Source: Ianthella basta
Taxonomy: Eukaryota > Porifera > Demospongiae > Verongiida > Ianthellidae
DNA: 64,000 nucleotides
Assembly (NCBI GenBank): GCA_964019415.1
Contig: OZ025888.1
Span: forward strand, 121,001-185,000
Direction of reading: 5' to 3'
The notes below the pieces were generated by a model. It had not been told where the DNA came from. It ran no database searches and saw nothing but the letters and a program-made list of their open reading frames with translations. A program made the position numbers and the translations under genes. This document shows positions 24,448 to 44,989 of this stretch, one piece after another. Within the stretch, counting starts at the first letter, position 1; each line of letters begins with the position of its first letter.

Positions 24448-25456
24448 TGTGAATGGTGAGTGGGTGTGTCTGGCACACACAAAGAGGTTGCTTCACACTA
24501 CCATAGCTGACTGTTGAAAATGGCCTCCTGCCTGTGCCGTTTGTACATGCCACTCATGCACTGTCACTCACCTCGCATGCTTGTAGTGAAGAACCCCCTC
24601 TATAGTCGTACTTGCTGGTTGGATAACGTGTTCTTAACAAAATTAATTATTAACTGTTTATTACTTGATAGCTTACAGGAAGCAGTAGTTATCAGAGCCC
24701 AAGTCTTAGCTTGGGTTTCGCCAGAGAAGGTTCTGATAGCAGTACCTTCTCTAGTATAGGATAGGTACTGTGGAGTGTAAACACTCTAGTCCACATGTAG
24801 TGTCAGACACGAACAGGTTTGTTCTTGAGCAGCAAAAGCAAGGTGAATTAGGGAGTCATGTCAACCACGAGGGTCTCAGCAGTTGCTAAAATTTACGCAA
24901 ACTATTTTTGCTTGATAAGACCCTTGTGGTCAAAACGACTTGACCAATCCCATTTCAGTCTGTATGATCAAGTGCCTTTAGCCTTTACCACATCAGATGT
25001 AGTGTATGTTGCACACATGTACCAATGCACGCACACACACCCCACAGTGCTATTGCTGTCTATGCCGTTAACTGTTCCTTAGATGTCCCTTCTTCTCTTC
25101 CATCATTTGCAGCTCATTTGATGCTCCCAATCTCTAGCTGCAGGCACTGCCACATGTACATGACTCATATCACACTTGCACACACATCACTGCATATGGA
25201 ACATTTTGTCAACATTTTGTGTAACATTGCATTTATTGTAACAATATTTTGCAATTGCGCATTGTAATTGCACATGCATGCATATACACAGTAATTGTTA
25301 TTAATTATTATTATATCAATCATTTTCACCAGTAATCATTAAAATTTTATTATATAATTATAATTCATGATCAATAGTGAATTTATAAAGGCAATCATCC
25401 TATGCATTTAACGGCATTCATACTATCTACCTTCAAATTTGATCATGAGACATGCA

Positions 25457-25511
25457 TGTGAACTTTGACCTTTCCTGTTTCTGTCGTCAAAGCAGCTCCT
25501 CTGTAGGCCAT
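25457..25511 (-). pseudogene. Partial second fossil of YARS terminal exon (unit 3)
   Basis: Minus strand AYRGAAL..ETGKVKVH, truncated at both ends, matches the middle of YARS exon 17. An identical partial fossil is at 33989-34042 in unit 4. It implies an older internal duplication of the unit's 3' end before units 3 and 4 separated. Confidence 0.7.
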
Positions 25512-25574
25512 ATAGTCACGATCAAGAGGTACATCAAGATGAAGGCCAGGGGCTGGTTCTCAAGGAAGCTAGCT

Positions 25575-25670
25575 TTATGTGCATGTGTGTGTGTGTGTAC
25601 GTGCGTGTGTGTGTGTGTGTGTGTGTACGTGCATGTGCGTGTGTGTGTGTGTGTGTGTACGTGCATGTGC

Positions 25671-25740
<70 letters not shown>
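25575..25740. repeat. GT microsatellite (unit 3)
   Basis: (GT)n with ACGTGCATGTGC interruptions. The same tract with the same interruptions, expanded, is at 34108-34363. Confidence 0.95.
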
Positions 25741-25742
<2 letters not shown>

Positions 25743-26412
25743 TATTGTATAATTAAGGCATTCCAATTAAGGTTTCACATTGTGTGCTAAAAGCGAACTT
25801 GTGAAAACAATTTGGCATAATTATAATAACCATCCCATGGCTAGTTGCATAATACATGTAATTGCATTGTTACTCATCACCTCAAACGCTAACATGTAAC
25901 TAAGCCATCAGGTCACACTGACTGTGAGACTGATGAAGATGAAGATGCTGGAAAGCATTTAAGAGGAAGTTCAGAATTTAAGACGCACACACATGCACTG
26001 TATAGCTAGGCACACAACCGTACATGCATGCATATGCAACAACACACGCGCACTCACATACATCACAGTGCCATTACAGTAATGTATATTATCATCTCTC
26101 TTCTTGTCATCATCAGTTTCAGCTCATTCAACCAAATCTCCATGCATGGCCGGACTCTACACTGACTCATCACATGCATCACTACATGGAATAGGTATAT
26201 ATGGTGCAGCATGTTCACAGCTAGCTAGCAGTACTTATGAGACATTAATTCATACTATTATTGTCAACATTGTACACATGTATAGTGCACCCAATTATAT
26301 AATATGCAATAGATGATCACAATATTAATCATGTATAAATCTGTAGTTATATAATATTAAATTATTCGCTAGTTTGTCATTGATAATATAATTTATAGAA
26401 TAGTTGATTGTT

Positions 26413-26523
26413 CTATTTAACGGCCGCCTTTGTGAGACTGTGAACTTTGACCTTTCCTGTTTTTGTCATCAGAGCAGCTCCTCTGTAGGCCACTTCTAGC
26501 TGGTTGGTAGTTTGGAGGTCAGG
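26413..26523 (-). pseudogene. Fossil copy of YARS terminal exon (unit 3)
   Basis: Full-length 111-bp match to YARS exon 17 with frame, stop codon and acceptor all intact; the closest of the three full fossils to the functional exon. G-rich intron repeat follows at 26524-26640. Confidence 0.88.
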
Positions 26524-26684
26524 CTGAGGGGGGAGGAGAGAGGGGAGCAGAGGGGAGGGGAGGGGAGGGGAGAGGGGAGCGGAGGGAGAGGAGAGGGGAG
26601 CGGAGTGGAGGGGGGGGGAGGGAGGACAAGAAGAAAGAGGTGCATTGCTACGTGTGCACTATCATGTGACTGTCATGTGACTAC

Positions 26685-26826
26685 CTGAATCTTTTCAAAG
26701 ATCTTTTTCTTCAGATTTAAACAGGATAAGGGGTGACGTGCACCCATGTGACACCCATGTGACACCCTCTACCCATATGCATGCGACCACTATGTGACTC
26801 ACCTCGATCCCATTGTGTCATAGAAA
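26685..26826 (-). pseudogene. Fossil YARS exon 16 and start of exon 15 (unit 3)
   Basis: Exon 16 homology at 26685-26734 with a lost acceptor. The intervening intron with CCCATGTGACA repeats follows, then CATTGTGTCATAG ending at about 26822, where similarity to YARS exon 15 stops, as in unit 1. Confidence 0.75.
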
Positions 26827-26880
26827 CATTAACATGCAACCCAAATACATACACTGCAGCCTTTCTACCCCTTTCATCAG

Positions 26881-27215
26881 ATGCATGCCATTGCTCTAGC
26901 TCCTTGACATTGCCTCCAAGCCCATAGCTACTACGAGAGCTGAATGAGCTTGTCATTGGAGAGGTTGCTCACATGGAAGACAAACTCACCCGCCACCTCG
27001 GTGTGGAGCCTTGTGTGATAGCAGCAGTGATAAAGAACCACCCCAATGACTGTGAGAGGGCTCTTTGAGAGGTCCTTGACAGATGGCTGAAAGGTGCTCG
27101 TAGCACTGGTGGGGAAGACAGAACTTGGGGCTCTGTCTTGAGAGCTTTGGAGAAGAGCAGGAAGAGAGAGCTAGCAGAGCATGGCAATCTTTGTGACAGA
27201 GTGATATAATTATAG
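26881..27215 (+). pseudogene. Broken second death-domain exon (unit 3/4 junction)
   Basis: After the acceptor CTTTCATCAG the homologous frame encodes HLGVEPCVIAAVIKN, but an in-frame TGA interrupts (GCTCTTTGAGAG) and the 5' part is shifted. Downstream codons for WLKGARSTGGEDRTWGSVL are preserved. Same family as 5668-5974. Confidence 0.7.
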
Positions 27216-27286
27216 ACCTAGGGCTTTTGGGCGGGGTCGATCCTGCGTATGAGGGGTACAGTACATCTATGGTTGACAGATCATCG

Positions 27287-27453
27287 TGACGTCATGGCAT
27301 GACTAGCGAAAATGGCTACGCGTGTCTGGGTGTGCTCGACTCTGCAGTTACTAGCTGGTGTGTACAGCTAGCTCATTGAAGGACGGACCGGAGCTGTAAA
27401 TCTGAAGTGCATTCGTATACATAACACTGTCCTGCCGACCACTGAACTAGCTG
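27287..27453 (+). promoter_or_regulatory. Putative promoter and non-coding 5' exon of array gene 4
   Basis: CRE palindrome TGACGTCA at 27287-27294, followed by the block shared with unit 2/3 and ending ACTAGCTG before the donor GTGAGTGAG at 27454. Predicted to splice to the acceptor ending at 29027. Confidence 0.5.
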
Positions 27454-27528
27454 GTGAGTGAGAGGTTATTACCCTACTAACTATCGTAGCTGGCTACCTG
27501 GCTGCGGCTAGATAGGGTGCAAAGCACG

Positions 27529-27600
27529 TAGCCTCGCTAAGCTAGGCCTATTTTATATTTTATTTTGTCCATATAAAATAGGCCTGGCTTAGCGAGGCTA
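27529..27600. mobile_element. 72-bp MITE with 9-bp target duplication
   Basis: TAGCCTCGCTAAGCTAGGCC and its inverted partner form arms of about 30 bp with one mismatch, around a short T-rich loop. CAAAGCACG is directly repeated at 27520-27528 and 27601-27609. The orthologous position in unit 2/3 (about 16633) has a single GCAATGCACGTAG, an empty site. Confidence 0.85.
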
Positions 27601-27775
27601 CAAAGCACGTAGCTACGTACGTAAGTGTTCTCTAACCGGTTGAGGTAGTTACATTATACAGAGCGGCTCAGTCCTTAACGTACTCCTGTGCCTCTTTGGT
27701 GGCCCTGTTCTTTACCTAACCCCTTTTTCTTGCCGTGGACCCCGCCGGGTACACTGTAGCAACTTGCCTCTCCCT

Positions 27776-27886
27776 AATCACTAGTCTCGTACCCAGACCC
27801 TTTAGTCTGGAGACCAGACCCTTCCGCAGGCCGCCATTTTATTCGGCGAATGGCGGCCGGCGGAAGGGTCTGGGTACGTGACTAGT
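27776..27886. mobile_element. 111-bp MITE with 9-bp target duplication
   Basis: Inverted ends (ACTAGTCTCGTACCCAGACC at left; GGGTCTGGGTACGTGACTAG at right). Target duplication CCTCTCCCT at 27767-27775 and 27887-27895. Unit 2/3 has one CCTCTCCCT at about 16800, an empty site, so the insertion followed the duplication. Confidence 0.88.
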
Positions 27887-27967
27887 CCTCTCCCTCACAT
27901 TCGCTTAAACAGACTTGTTATGTTATGTTGTTATGTACTCCCTTCCAGTAGCTACTGTATTGTAAAT

Positions 27968-28003
27968 GGACACCGACCCGGGTTCGAACCCGGGTCGGTG
28001 TCC
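27968..28003. repeat. 36-bp perfect palindrome
   Basis: GGACACCGACCCGGGTTC followed by its exact reverse complement. The centre GGTTCGAACC matches the tRNA B-box consensus. The unit 2/3 equivalent near 16875 is degenerate. No tRNA fold or A box was recognised, so it is not called a tRNA. Confidence 0.85.
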
Positions 28004-28020
28004 CGTGTGAAAAGGGGGGT

Positions 28021-28127
28021 GAAGTTAGTCTGGCATAGCCCGCCCCCCCTTACCTGCCTCCATTTTGTCTATGACATCATCGCAAGGCAGGAAGGGGGGC
28101 TGGGTTACGCCAGTGTAATGTGAAGTT
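28021..28127. mobile_element. Short inverted-repeat element, orthologue of 16945-17150
   Basis: Arms TAGTCTGGCATAGCCCGCCC and GGCTGGGTTACGCCAGTGTA are inverted and flanked by GAAGTT repeats. The internal part is about half the length of the copy in unit 2/3. Confidence 0.55.
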
Positions 28128-29073
28128 TACTCTATCAGTCTATCATATCATGCCATATTGGTTACCTTACCCTCACTGTCCACTGTTCCTGAGACCAATG
28201 TCTACTATGCCTATACGCATAGTTCCACATAGCCCAGAACGCTCCTCCCTTCTGCTTCTAGTTCTGCATATTATCAGTTGGGGAGAAGAGTCTGGTCAAC
28301 AGCTTATGCAGCTTTGTTCTGAGTCTCCTGCAACAAGATGTGATAAACAATGATAAACATTATTGTGATGTACATGCAAATGAAGTGCGGTGTAAAGTGG
28401 CTGTGTGAATGAGTTGTAAAGTCCTGTAGCAGTTGTGCTGATGGCTACGTGGAATGGCAGCACTTGCATAGGATCTTTCTGACACTTTCCTCGTTACATG
28501 CAATACACCTTTTCATGAATATCATTATTTCCATGGCTACTGAATATTAATGAGCCCCAACTTCCATTCGGGCAGACCAAAAGCGATTATGTAGTTGACC
28601 AGATCATGTCATCTGTTTATTGTTCAAATGCCAATAGTGGCAATGAAAGAAAGGGTCTAGGCTACGTGCCTGTCCGCGCATGACATCACGATTAAATGGC
28701 GGGCGGATGGATGGGGTCATGGTACGAGACTAATCAGTTCATGCTCATCCTATGCATATAGTTAATGTGGTATGGTAGTAATGGAGGAAAGGGACTGGGC
28801 TACGTGAAACTACAGTGTACAGTAGCCAAATTATCAGGTTCAAGATGATCCAATGTTAACTGTGTGGCACTGTTGAGTGCTCCCCTTGCAGTGTTGTGTA
28901 ACATACATTAGTTCATGCCCATCCTATGCTTACAGTTAATGCGATAATGTCTTTCTTTAAGTGAGCAATGCTAGCATTGTTTGCAATCCTGCCTTGGTAT
29001 AGTCTTCTCCACTTTTCATCATTGCAGATCAAACATAGCAGCGGATCACTTTTCACGACAGGTGGTAAGTGAT

Positions 29074-32000
29074 ATGGCATTGTACAGAGCTTGTGTTTGG
29101 GGTAGAAAAGACGACGTGAGGCAACTCATTCGAGGAGGCCACGATGTGAATGCATATGATGAATCAGGGTGGACACCACTGCTGGTTGCAGCCTATAATG
29201 GCCATGAGGAGGTTGCTAGAGAGCTGATCAGAGCTAACTCTGATGTAAACCTCAAGGTCAAGGGGTCTGGCAGGAGTGTACTGTACACTGCTGAATACTA
29301 TGTTTGCCAAGTGTTTGTGAAGCTAAGTATACTTATAACGAATCTCATCCTGAATGTTTGCTACGAAATAGATGAACAGGAGTTTAATTTTGAGGGCAGG
29401 ACAGCCCTGATGTTGGCTGTGGAGAGAGGGCATAGTGCTGTTGTAGCTGAACTGGTGAAGGCAGGAGCAGACATCAGCCTCAAGGACAAGAAGGGGATGA
29501 CTGCTGTTCTACTGGCAAAGAGCTATGACATGGTTGGCCAACTGGTTAAGAATATAGATCGCAATCGCCTGTCAAGAGAGGACTGCAGTCGCATTCTCTG
29601 GCATGCATGTGATGTTGGTGACCTGAGCATGGTGCAGTCTGTCATTGAAGCAGGTTGTGATGTGGACCACATTCACAAGGGTCAGACCCCAGTGATGATG
29701 GCAACACTGAGAGGCCATGACAGCATTGTCAAGGAGCTGATCTTGGCCAATTGTGATGTAAACCTGCACACCAAAGTGTACTACAGTGACTTGGCAAGTT
29801 CCTTGAATTTGGCAAGACTAATTTGGTCAACAATTGTGGTATGCTTGTCGCTTTTGATTGTATTCTTTGGATCTTTATTGTCAGAAAGTCATGTGGCAAA
29901 GGTCCCATCATGGGTCAATCCAGTGACAGGCTCAGTGGCAGTGCTTGTGTCACCTGTATGTGCCACTGCAGGAGTTTTGTTGCCATTTTCATGGCCCATG
30001 GCATTATTAATGTCATCATTGTTTGTTAGTTCTGCGGTGACAACACTGGCAGTAGTGGCAATGGTGGCTGGCCCAGAGTGCAGGGCACTGGAACTTGTTA
30101 TGGCCTTGGTAGTACCATTGGTGATGTGTGGACCAAGGGCAATTATGTCAGCAACAGTCATGGCATTTGGGTTAATTATAAGAGTAGCTTTGTTTATTTT
30201 AGTCTTATTATTATTAGATTTTGTAGTAGTGCTGGCAGGTCTGGCAGACTGGTGGCCATATTTATTGACAGTAGGGTTTGTGGTAATTGTAGTGAATAGT
30301 ATTGGTCAGTCCAAAGGTAACTGGTACAGTGATATGCAAGCTACACTTCCAATGTTATGGTTTGTCTTTGTATTCTTTTTATGTTACATTTTTGGGCTGG
30401 CCCGGTCATGGACGAGGCTTCTTGCTCAGAATATTACGATATTTATAGTGTTGATGATGGCATGGCTGAATGTGTACAAGGCCTCCAAGTCTACAGCCCT
30501 ACACTATGCTGCTGGACACAACCGTATCAAGTGTGGAGTCCTCCTTGTGGAGGCAGGAGGAGACGTGACGGCCAAGAATAAATGCAATTTTAGTCCATTG
30601 GAAATTGGCTCCAAGTTATTTGTAGATGAAGTGCAGAAGGTTGCATCATTCACCACCAAACGTATCATTGCAGTGATTGGGAACTCTGAATATGGCAAGA
30701 GTACACTAGTAGCAGCATTGAAACGTACGAGTGTCATTCTTTGGAAGAAAGCAGTTAATTACTTCATGAAGGTACATGACATCAGGCAGCGAACAACTGG
30801 CATTGAAGCAGTTCAGGTTTCCAATTCGAAATACGGAGAGGCACTGTTTTATGACTTTGCAGGTCAGTCTCAGTACCACGGTCCACACCAGTCCTTCCTG
30901 GAGGCCATGCTGAGCAAACCAGAAGTCTCAGTGAACCTGCTGCTTCTAGTGAAGGCCACTGAAGAAAAAGACATCATCACACAGCAACTCTATCGCTGGC
31001 TGCAACCTCTAGCTCTGATGTCCATTCCAATCACTCCTCAAGTGGTTGTTGTTGGCAGTTTCCTGGACCAAGTCAAATCAAAAAAGGAAGCATCTGAAAA
31101 GCTGCTGCGATGCACTCAGTCAGTGAAGACTGAGTTACCCTTGGACATTCAAGGTCCCTGTCTCCTTGACTGCCGCCAACCTGAGTCAAAAGGTATCAAT
31201 AAAATTTGCACCTTCCTTCAAGAGGCCCGTCCAGTGAACACTAACGCTCTCCCATACAATCTGCACTGGGTTTTGGTGCAAGTGCGAAAGGCATTCTCAG
31301 TTCCAGCTGTACGACTCGATGAGTTTCAGACATGGCTGCAAGACAATGCTAGCAACCTCCCCAGGAACCTCCCCACACCAGAGGAGGTGTGTCAGGACCT
31401 CTCAGCGGCTGGCCACACCCTTTTCCTTCTCAACAAGCAAGACCTTGCTCAAAGTTGGCTGATCTTGGACCTCCCAGGCCTTCTCCACAATGTGTATGGC
31501 ACCTTGTTCAGTGGTTCCCAGGACAGTGTCAATAAGTTTGGACTCCTCCACTGCAGTCGGCTGAATGAGCTGTTTCCTAGACTGTGTCCAGAGGTCATCC
31601 AGGGAGTCTTGAAGAGCTTGGAGTTCTGCATTGAGATTGATCCTACACTACTGGGAGAGGAGTTATTACAGCTTGCAATGGATAAAGGAGGAGAAGGATG
31701 GCTGTACTTCCCTGCTCTGGTATCAGCCAAACCTTCCAAAGATTTCCCAGAGGACTCAGACCAGAACCAGTTCAGGTGGCTGTGCTGGCAACTGAGGACA
31801 GCAACAAAGCACTTCATCTCTGCCCATCTCCTCCAAACAATCATCCTCCGTCTTGCAGTCAATCACGTGTTCACCCACAAGTTATCTTCCAGTGTGATAG
31901 AGCACTGTTGCTGTGTTTGGGTGAATGGCATCTCCTGGAGGTCCACTAAGGGAGTGGACATAGCTGTCCAGATAACTGACAGTAGTGTAGTCCAGGTTGT

Positions 32001-32967
32001 TGGACGCAGCAAGGAAGAAGCTAAAGAATTGTTCAAATATGCATCAATTGTTGTCAAGGACATCACCAAGACCATTACCCAGTTGTCATCAAAGCTGGAA
32101 GCCACACCCTACATCGTCCACCCGTACACACCCACTTTGTGGAAGGACCCAAAAGCCATTCAGACTAACTCACTGTATCCTGTGTCCAGTATCACTCGCT
32201 GCATCAGCAATGGTGATCGATACGTTCCATCCCTGTTGAGCAAGGATGGTGATCATCCTCAGCAGATGAGCCTGTCTGAGGTGTTTGGATGGTCTCCTTC
32301 ACTGCCAGTTGTCCAAGACATGGACTTTGCAGACCCATCATCCAGTAGTGCTGGTGAGTGGAATGCAACAAGTGTTTTACCTTTTCAATTATTGTTTAAT
32401 TTGTTGATCAATAATCAGCTAGTGGCATCATTCAACAGCCGATATTCTCATTCTGCGATGGCCTGTTGTGCATGGCTATTTCTGTACCAATAGGAGATGC
32501 CTCTGCAATCAGTGAACAGAGAGTGCACAAGCTGTATCTCTTCTGGGTACTTTAAAGATGGCCACTTAAGTAGCAAATAGATTCATGTTTTGTGCCCCTT
32601 CCTTCTCCTGTTAGGGCCATCCACAGCTCCTTTCAACCCCCTCCTCTCCGCCCCCACACTAGACGAACTCAACCAGCTAGTGGTGTGGCGAGTTGCTGCC
32701 CAGTGGTATGAAGTGGGAGTGTTCCTTGAGGTAGGAGCAGCAGTTCTGGACACCATTCGCACAGACAACCTCCACAATGTAAGACAGGCATGTCGTGACA
32801 TGTTCCGTGAGTGGCTGTCCAGAGGTCCAGGCACTGGGGAGCAGCCTCGTGTGTGGCAGTCTGTCCTGGAGGCTGTCAAGGAGACGGTGGGGGAGACGGT
32901 TGCTAGAGAGATTGAGAGAGAGACATTTCCTCGAGCTACCCCACCTCTGGAGGTGAACCATGATTAG
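29074..32967 (+). CDS. Array gene 4: ankyrin / membrane / Roc-COR / death-domain protein
   Basis: Exons 29074-32353 and 32615-32967 (about 1210 residues), donor GTGAGT at 32354, phase 1, acceptor CTCCTGTTAG. Closest relative is gene 3: the same MALYRACVWGRKDDVRQLIR start, one hydrophobic ankyrin-derived helix (FVKLSILITNLILNVCYEID), and hydrophobic block about residues 250-470. P-loop GNSEYGKST is near residue 536, then TTGIE and DFAGQSQYHGPHQ. Its COR segment EFQTWLQDNASNLPRNLP is nearer gene 1 than gene 3, suggesting gene conversion. The death-domain exon is nearly identical to that of gene 3. Its 3' end converges on the 3' end of YARS. The upstream frame is open to 28981, but by homology the ATG at 29074 is the start. 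Confidence 0.87.
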
Positions 32968-35037
<2,070 letters not shown>

Positions 35038-35038
35038 T

Positions 35039-41050
<6,012 letters not shown>

Positions 41051-41391
41051 CTTGTACTGGTGGAAGGGTCTACAGCTGGCCCACTCTCCCCAACCTCTCT
41101 GTACTCCTTCTCCTTCACTGCGTGCGGCTGCGGCAGCAGGGACCAGCAGTCTCAGCTTCAAGCAGGCCGCTCTTCGAGACAAAAGACGAGAGCTCAATGT
41201 CGACAAAAGGTGAGTCATGGACCGACACTGAGTTTGGTTCTGCCACATGGGAGTGGAGATGGGACAGCAGAGCTGGAAATGGCCGCACTAGTGGTGTGCA
41301 CTGCAGCTGCTCCAGTGGCGCAGTGACTCACTGGTGCCTGGCTGCTTCTAGCTTTTATTGTATAGCCTCTCTGTGTTTGTCCATCTCCATC

Positions 41392-42225
41392 TCCCCCCCA
41401 CCCCACCCCCACCCCCACCCCCACCCCCACCCCCACCCCCCCCCACCCCACCCCCCTCCCTCCACCCCTCCCTCCACCCCCACCCCCACCCCCCTCCCTC
41501 CACCCCCACCCCCCTCCCTCCACCCCCACCCCCCTCCCTCCACCCCCACCCCCCTCCCTCCACCCCCACCCCCACCCCCACCCCCACCCCCACCCCTCCC
41601 TCCACCCCTCCCTCCACCCCTCCCTCCACCCCTCCCTCCCCCCACCCCACCCCCACCCCTCCCTCCACCCCTCCCTCCACCCCTCCCTCCACCCCTCCCT
41701 CCCCCCACCCCACCCCCACCCCTCCCTCCACCCCCACCCCCACCCCTCCCTCCACCCCTCCCTCCACCCCTCCCTCCACCCCTCCCTCCCCCCACCCCAC
41801 CCCCACCCCTCCCTCCACCCCCACCCCCACCCCTCCCTCCACCCCCACCCCCACCCCTCCCTCCACCCCTCCCTCCACCCCTCCCTCCACCCCTCCCTCC
41901 ACCCCCACCCCCACCCCCACCCCTCCCTCCACCCCTCCCTCCACCCCTCCCTCCACCCCTCCCTCCACCCCTCCCCCCCACCCCTCCCTCCACCCCTCCC
42001 TCCACCCCTCCCTCCACCCCCACCCCCACCCCCCTCCCTCCACCCCCACCCCCCTCCCTCCACCCCCTCCCTCCACCCCTCCCTCCACCCCTCCCCCCAC
42101 CCCTCCCTCCACCCCACCCCCACCCCCACCCCCCTCCCTCCACCCCCACCCCACCCCCACCCCCACCTCCACCCCCCTCCCCCCACCCCTCCCCCCACCC
42201 CTCCCCCCACCCCACCCCCCTGCCT
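41392..42225. repeat. C-rich minisatellite (CCCTCCAC / CCCCCA)n upstream of YARS
   Basis: About 830 bp of CCCTCCACCCCTCC and CCCCCACCCCCA units starting about 340 bp upstream of the YARS start codon. The G-rich minus strand has dense runs of three or more G, so G-quadruplex formation is plausible. Proline- or glycine-rich frames are artefacts. Confidence 0.95.
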
Positions 42226-44220
42226 TCTCATACACTGAACAATAATTGGTTCCAACTGACAACAATTTACTAATAAAGTTAATACAGAAATAATTGCATG
42301 CACTCATTGACGTGTGTGTTATTAGACTGTGACTCATAACCCAACATACTAGTCATGATTTGAATGCACAGTGCATGTTTCATGTTCTGTTTTATACACA
42401 AGATACTACTGGTATATTAGGATATAAAACCAATGATCACATCAACTCTATAATATTAATTGATTGGGACCACCAAACACTGCCCTCCATCCCTGACCTA
42501 AGTAACCTGGCCTGGTGTCAAGTGCCAATGGTGTGGTCCTGTGTCTGTGTGTGGTGAGGTCTACAATAACCAAGACAGATTACTGGACTATGAATATCAT
42601 TACTGGGCTATGAATGTCATTATTCGATTATAACCCCTGTCACCTGAGGTGTGTATACACAGCCCACCACAGTCTATTGAGGTCACTTTTACAGTAACTG
42701 TTGTTCAGACATACGTAGGGTTCAGGGTCTGCATATGGTCAGTGAATGCAGGGTTGGAACATTGTATACTGCCATGTGTGATGATGTCGATGAATGATGG
42801 GAGGACATTACTGTTCCAATACGATATTGACTGAGTGCAAATGCCTAGAAACCCTCTACCAGCTGTGAAGTGGGCCAGTGAGGAAGGAGATGGATTGATA
42901 TACATTGTGATGTCGTGATGTCACATGACTCTGTAATTGGACACATCCAGTTTCTCTCTGGTGAGCACATGGTTGTCATGGTGATGTTTTGATGCCATTG
43001 GGAGGGAGGAGGGGTAAATAATAGAATGGCAATGAGGACACGGAAGTGAGGTTGGAGAGGGAAGCATGGGAAAAGGAAATGAGAGGACAATGAAATTGAA
43101 GGGTACTGGGAAACAATGATCATGAAGCAGAATTGCTCCACTTTCACAACTGGTGCTTGGTGGTCAGCCCCATCGGTGCTTCCTTCAGAGAGTACAGTGA
43201 CATGGCATTCAGAGCAAGTTAAAACGTTCACCTTGAGACAAATGGACCAATTAAACACCATTTCTGTCCAGTGTCAGTGAGGGAGGAGTATTGCATTCTC
43301 ATACTCAATCACACACCCAACCCTTTGTTCATATATAAAGGAGGCTAGAGAAGTGAGCATCACAATCAGCCTTTTTGCATGCACAAGCACAAAATTAATG
43401 TATGTTAATGTTTTGGGTGCTTTTACGTCATAAGGGTATGACTTACCATATTTGGTAGTGTCACCTGACCACTCCACCCTCCCCATAGCATACATACTGT
43501 ACTCCACTAACACCACCATCATGGTTCAATGAATTTGTTGCCATAGCAACTCTGTTTGTGATGACACACTATGCAGTCCTTGGTGCTGAAACTGCAGTGT
43601 GTGGGGTGAGAACACTTGTGACCTCAGCCAGCACTGCTAGAGAGGAGTGTTGGGGATCAGTCAGTGATGATCCCAAAATGCAGCAGGTGTACTACCCACA
43701 CCACATAGTACTCCTCTCTGTGTGTGTGTGTGCTGGTGGGGGCACCTGTCCTGTGTCACCTCTCCCTGGGCACTCACTCCTTCCACTTGGGACCTTGCTC
43801 TCCATGGCACTTCAAAGTGCCTGACCTATACAGTAGAGAGGTGTCACTCTTTGGTTCAGTGACGTCACACCTCACCAGCTGGTGGTGCATGTGATGGCAT
43901 GCCTGCCTTGCTCCGGTGGTCTCACTGCTCGCTGGAGAGTGGGTGGAAGGTGCATGCTCATTGGAAGTATGTACACTGCTTATTGACTCATCGTGTGTGC
44001 GTACACTCATTCACCAACTACTGCAAGATGTTTGCCAGGGAGTAATTTGTAGAGTGCTTTAAACCCACCCTAACCCTAGTATAAATTTGCACTAAGTGTA
44101 CTGAAGTATTGTGTAATATAGTGTATGATATGTATACTAAAGAGGTATCACTGTGTCTGCTTGTGTGCCCTCATAGCTCACTGCACTAGCTCCTTCATAC
44201 ACCAAGCCCTACTTGGGCAT
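42226..44220. other. Spacer with no recognised gene
   Basis: Ordinary-complexity DNA between the C-rich repeat and the next minisatellite. Open frames up to about 138 codons exist on the minus strand (42845-43261), but I see no conserved motif, splice pattern or homologue. Confidence 0.5.
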
Positions 44221-44234
44221 ACTCACACCCTCCC

Positions 44235-44412
44235 TCACCACCCCACCCCCTCCTACAGCACTCCAGCCCCTCCCACAGCACTCCAGCCCCTCCCACAGCA
44301 CTCCAGCCCCTCCCACAGCACCCCACCCCCTCCCACAGCACTCCAGCCCCTCCCACAGCACTCCAGCCCCTCCCACAGCACTCCAGCCCCTCCCACAGCA
44401 CTCCAGCCCACC
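44235..44412. repeat. 20-bp minisatellite
   Basis: Tandem CTCCAGCCCCTCCCACAGCA units, about nine copies, followed by related degenerate CCCACC sequence. Confidence 0.92.
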
Positions 44413-44714
44413 TCTCACCACCCCACCCATCCCACCTCCCTCACCCCTCCCACACCCTCCCTCACCCCTCCCACCTCTCCACTCCCTCCTTTAACTTCCC
44501 CAGACACAACACTTGACTTGCACTGCCTCATGCAATCAAGCTGTCTTCCTGGAACAGCTGACTCAGCCTCGCCCACATTCACCTGCCCCATTCACTTTTG
44601 TGTTGATGATTGATATTAGGAAGCCTCCACCAGTTAGTGACCAGGAGGCTAGAGACAGTTTTACAGTTCAGGGCTTCTAACTGCATTCCAGACCTTCTCT
44701 GTGCACCTTACAGC

Positions 44715-44989
<275 letters not shown>

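Noticed and set aside
24514..24759. 81-codon ORF identical to 33036-33281
   Set aside because: Identity reflects the recent duplication of the whole spacer; no ATG-proximal context, and absent from units 1 and 2.
27968..28003. tRNA gene based on GGTTCGAACC
   Set aside because: It is the centre of a perfect palindrome; no cloverleaf, A box or acceptor stem could be drawn.
41215..42303. Gly/Arg-rich and Pro-rich ORFs of 280-380 codons
   Set aside because: Pure products of the CCCTCCACCC repeat, open in most frames.
42845..43522. Two minus-strand ORFs of 138 and 82 codons in the YARS-RUNX spacer
   Set aside because: No motif, no supported splice structure, and composition is unremarkable.
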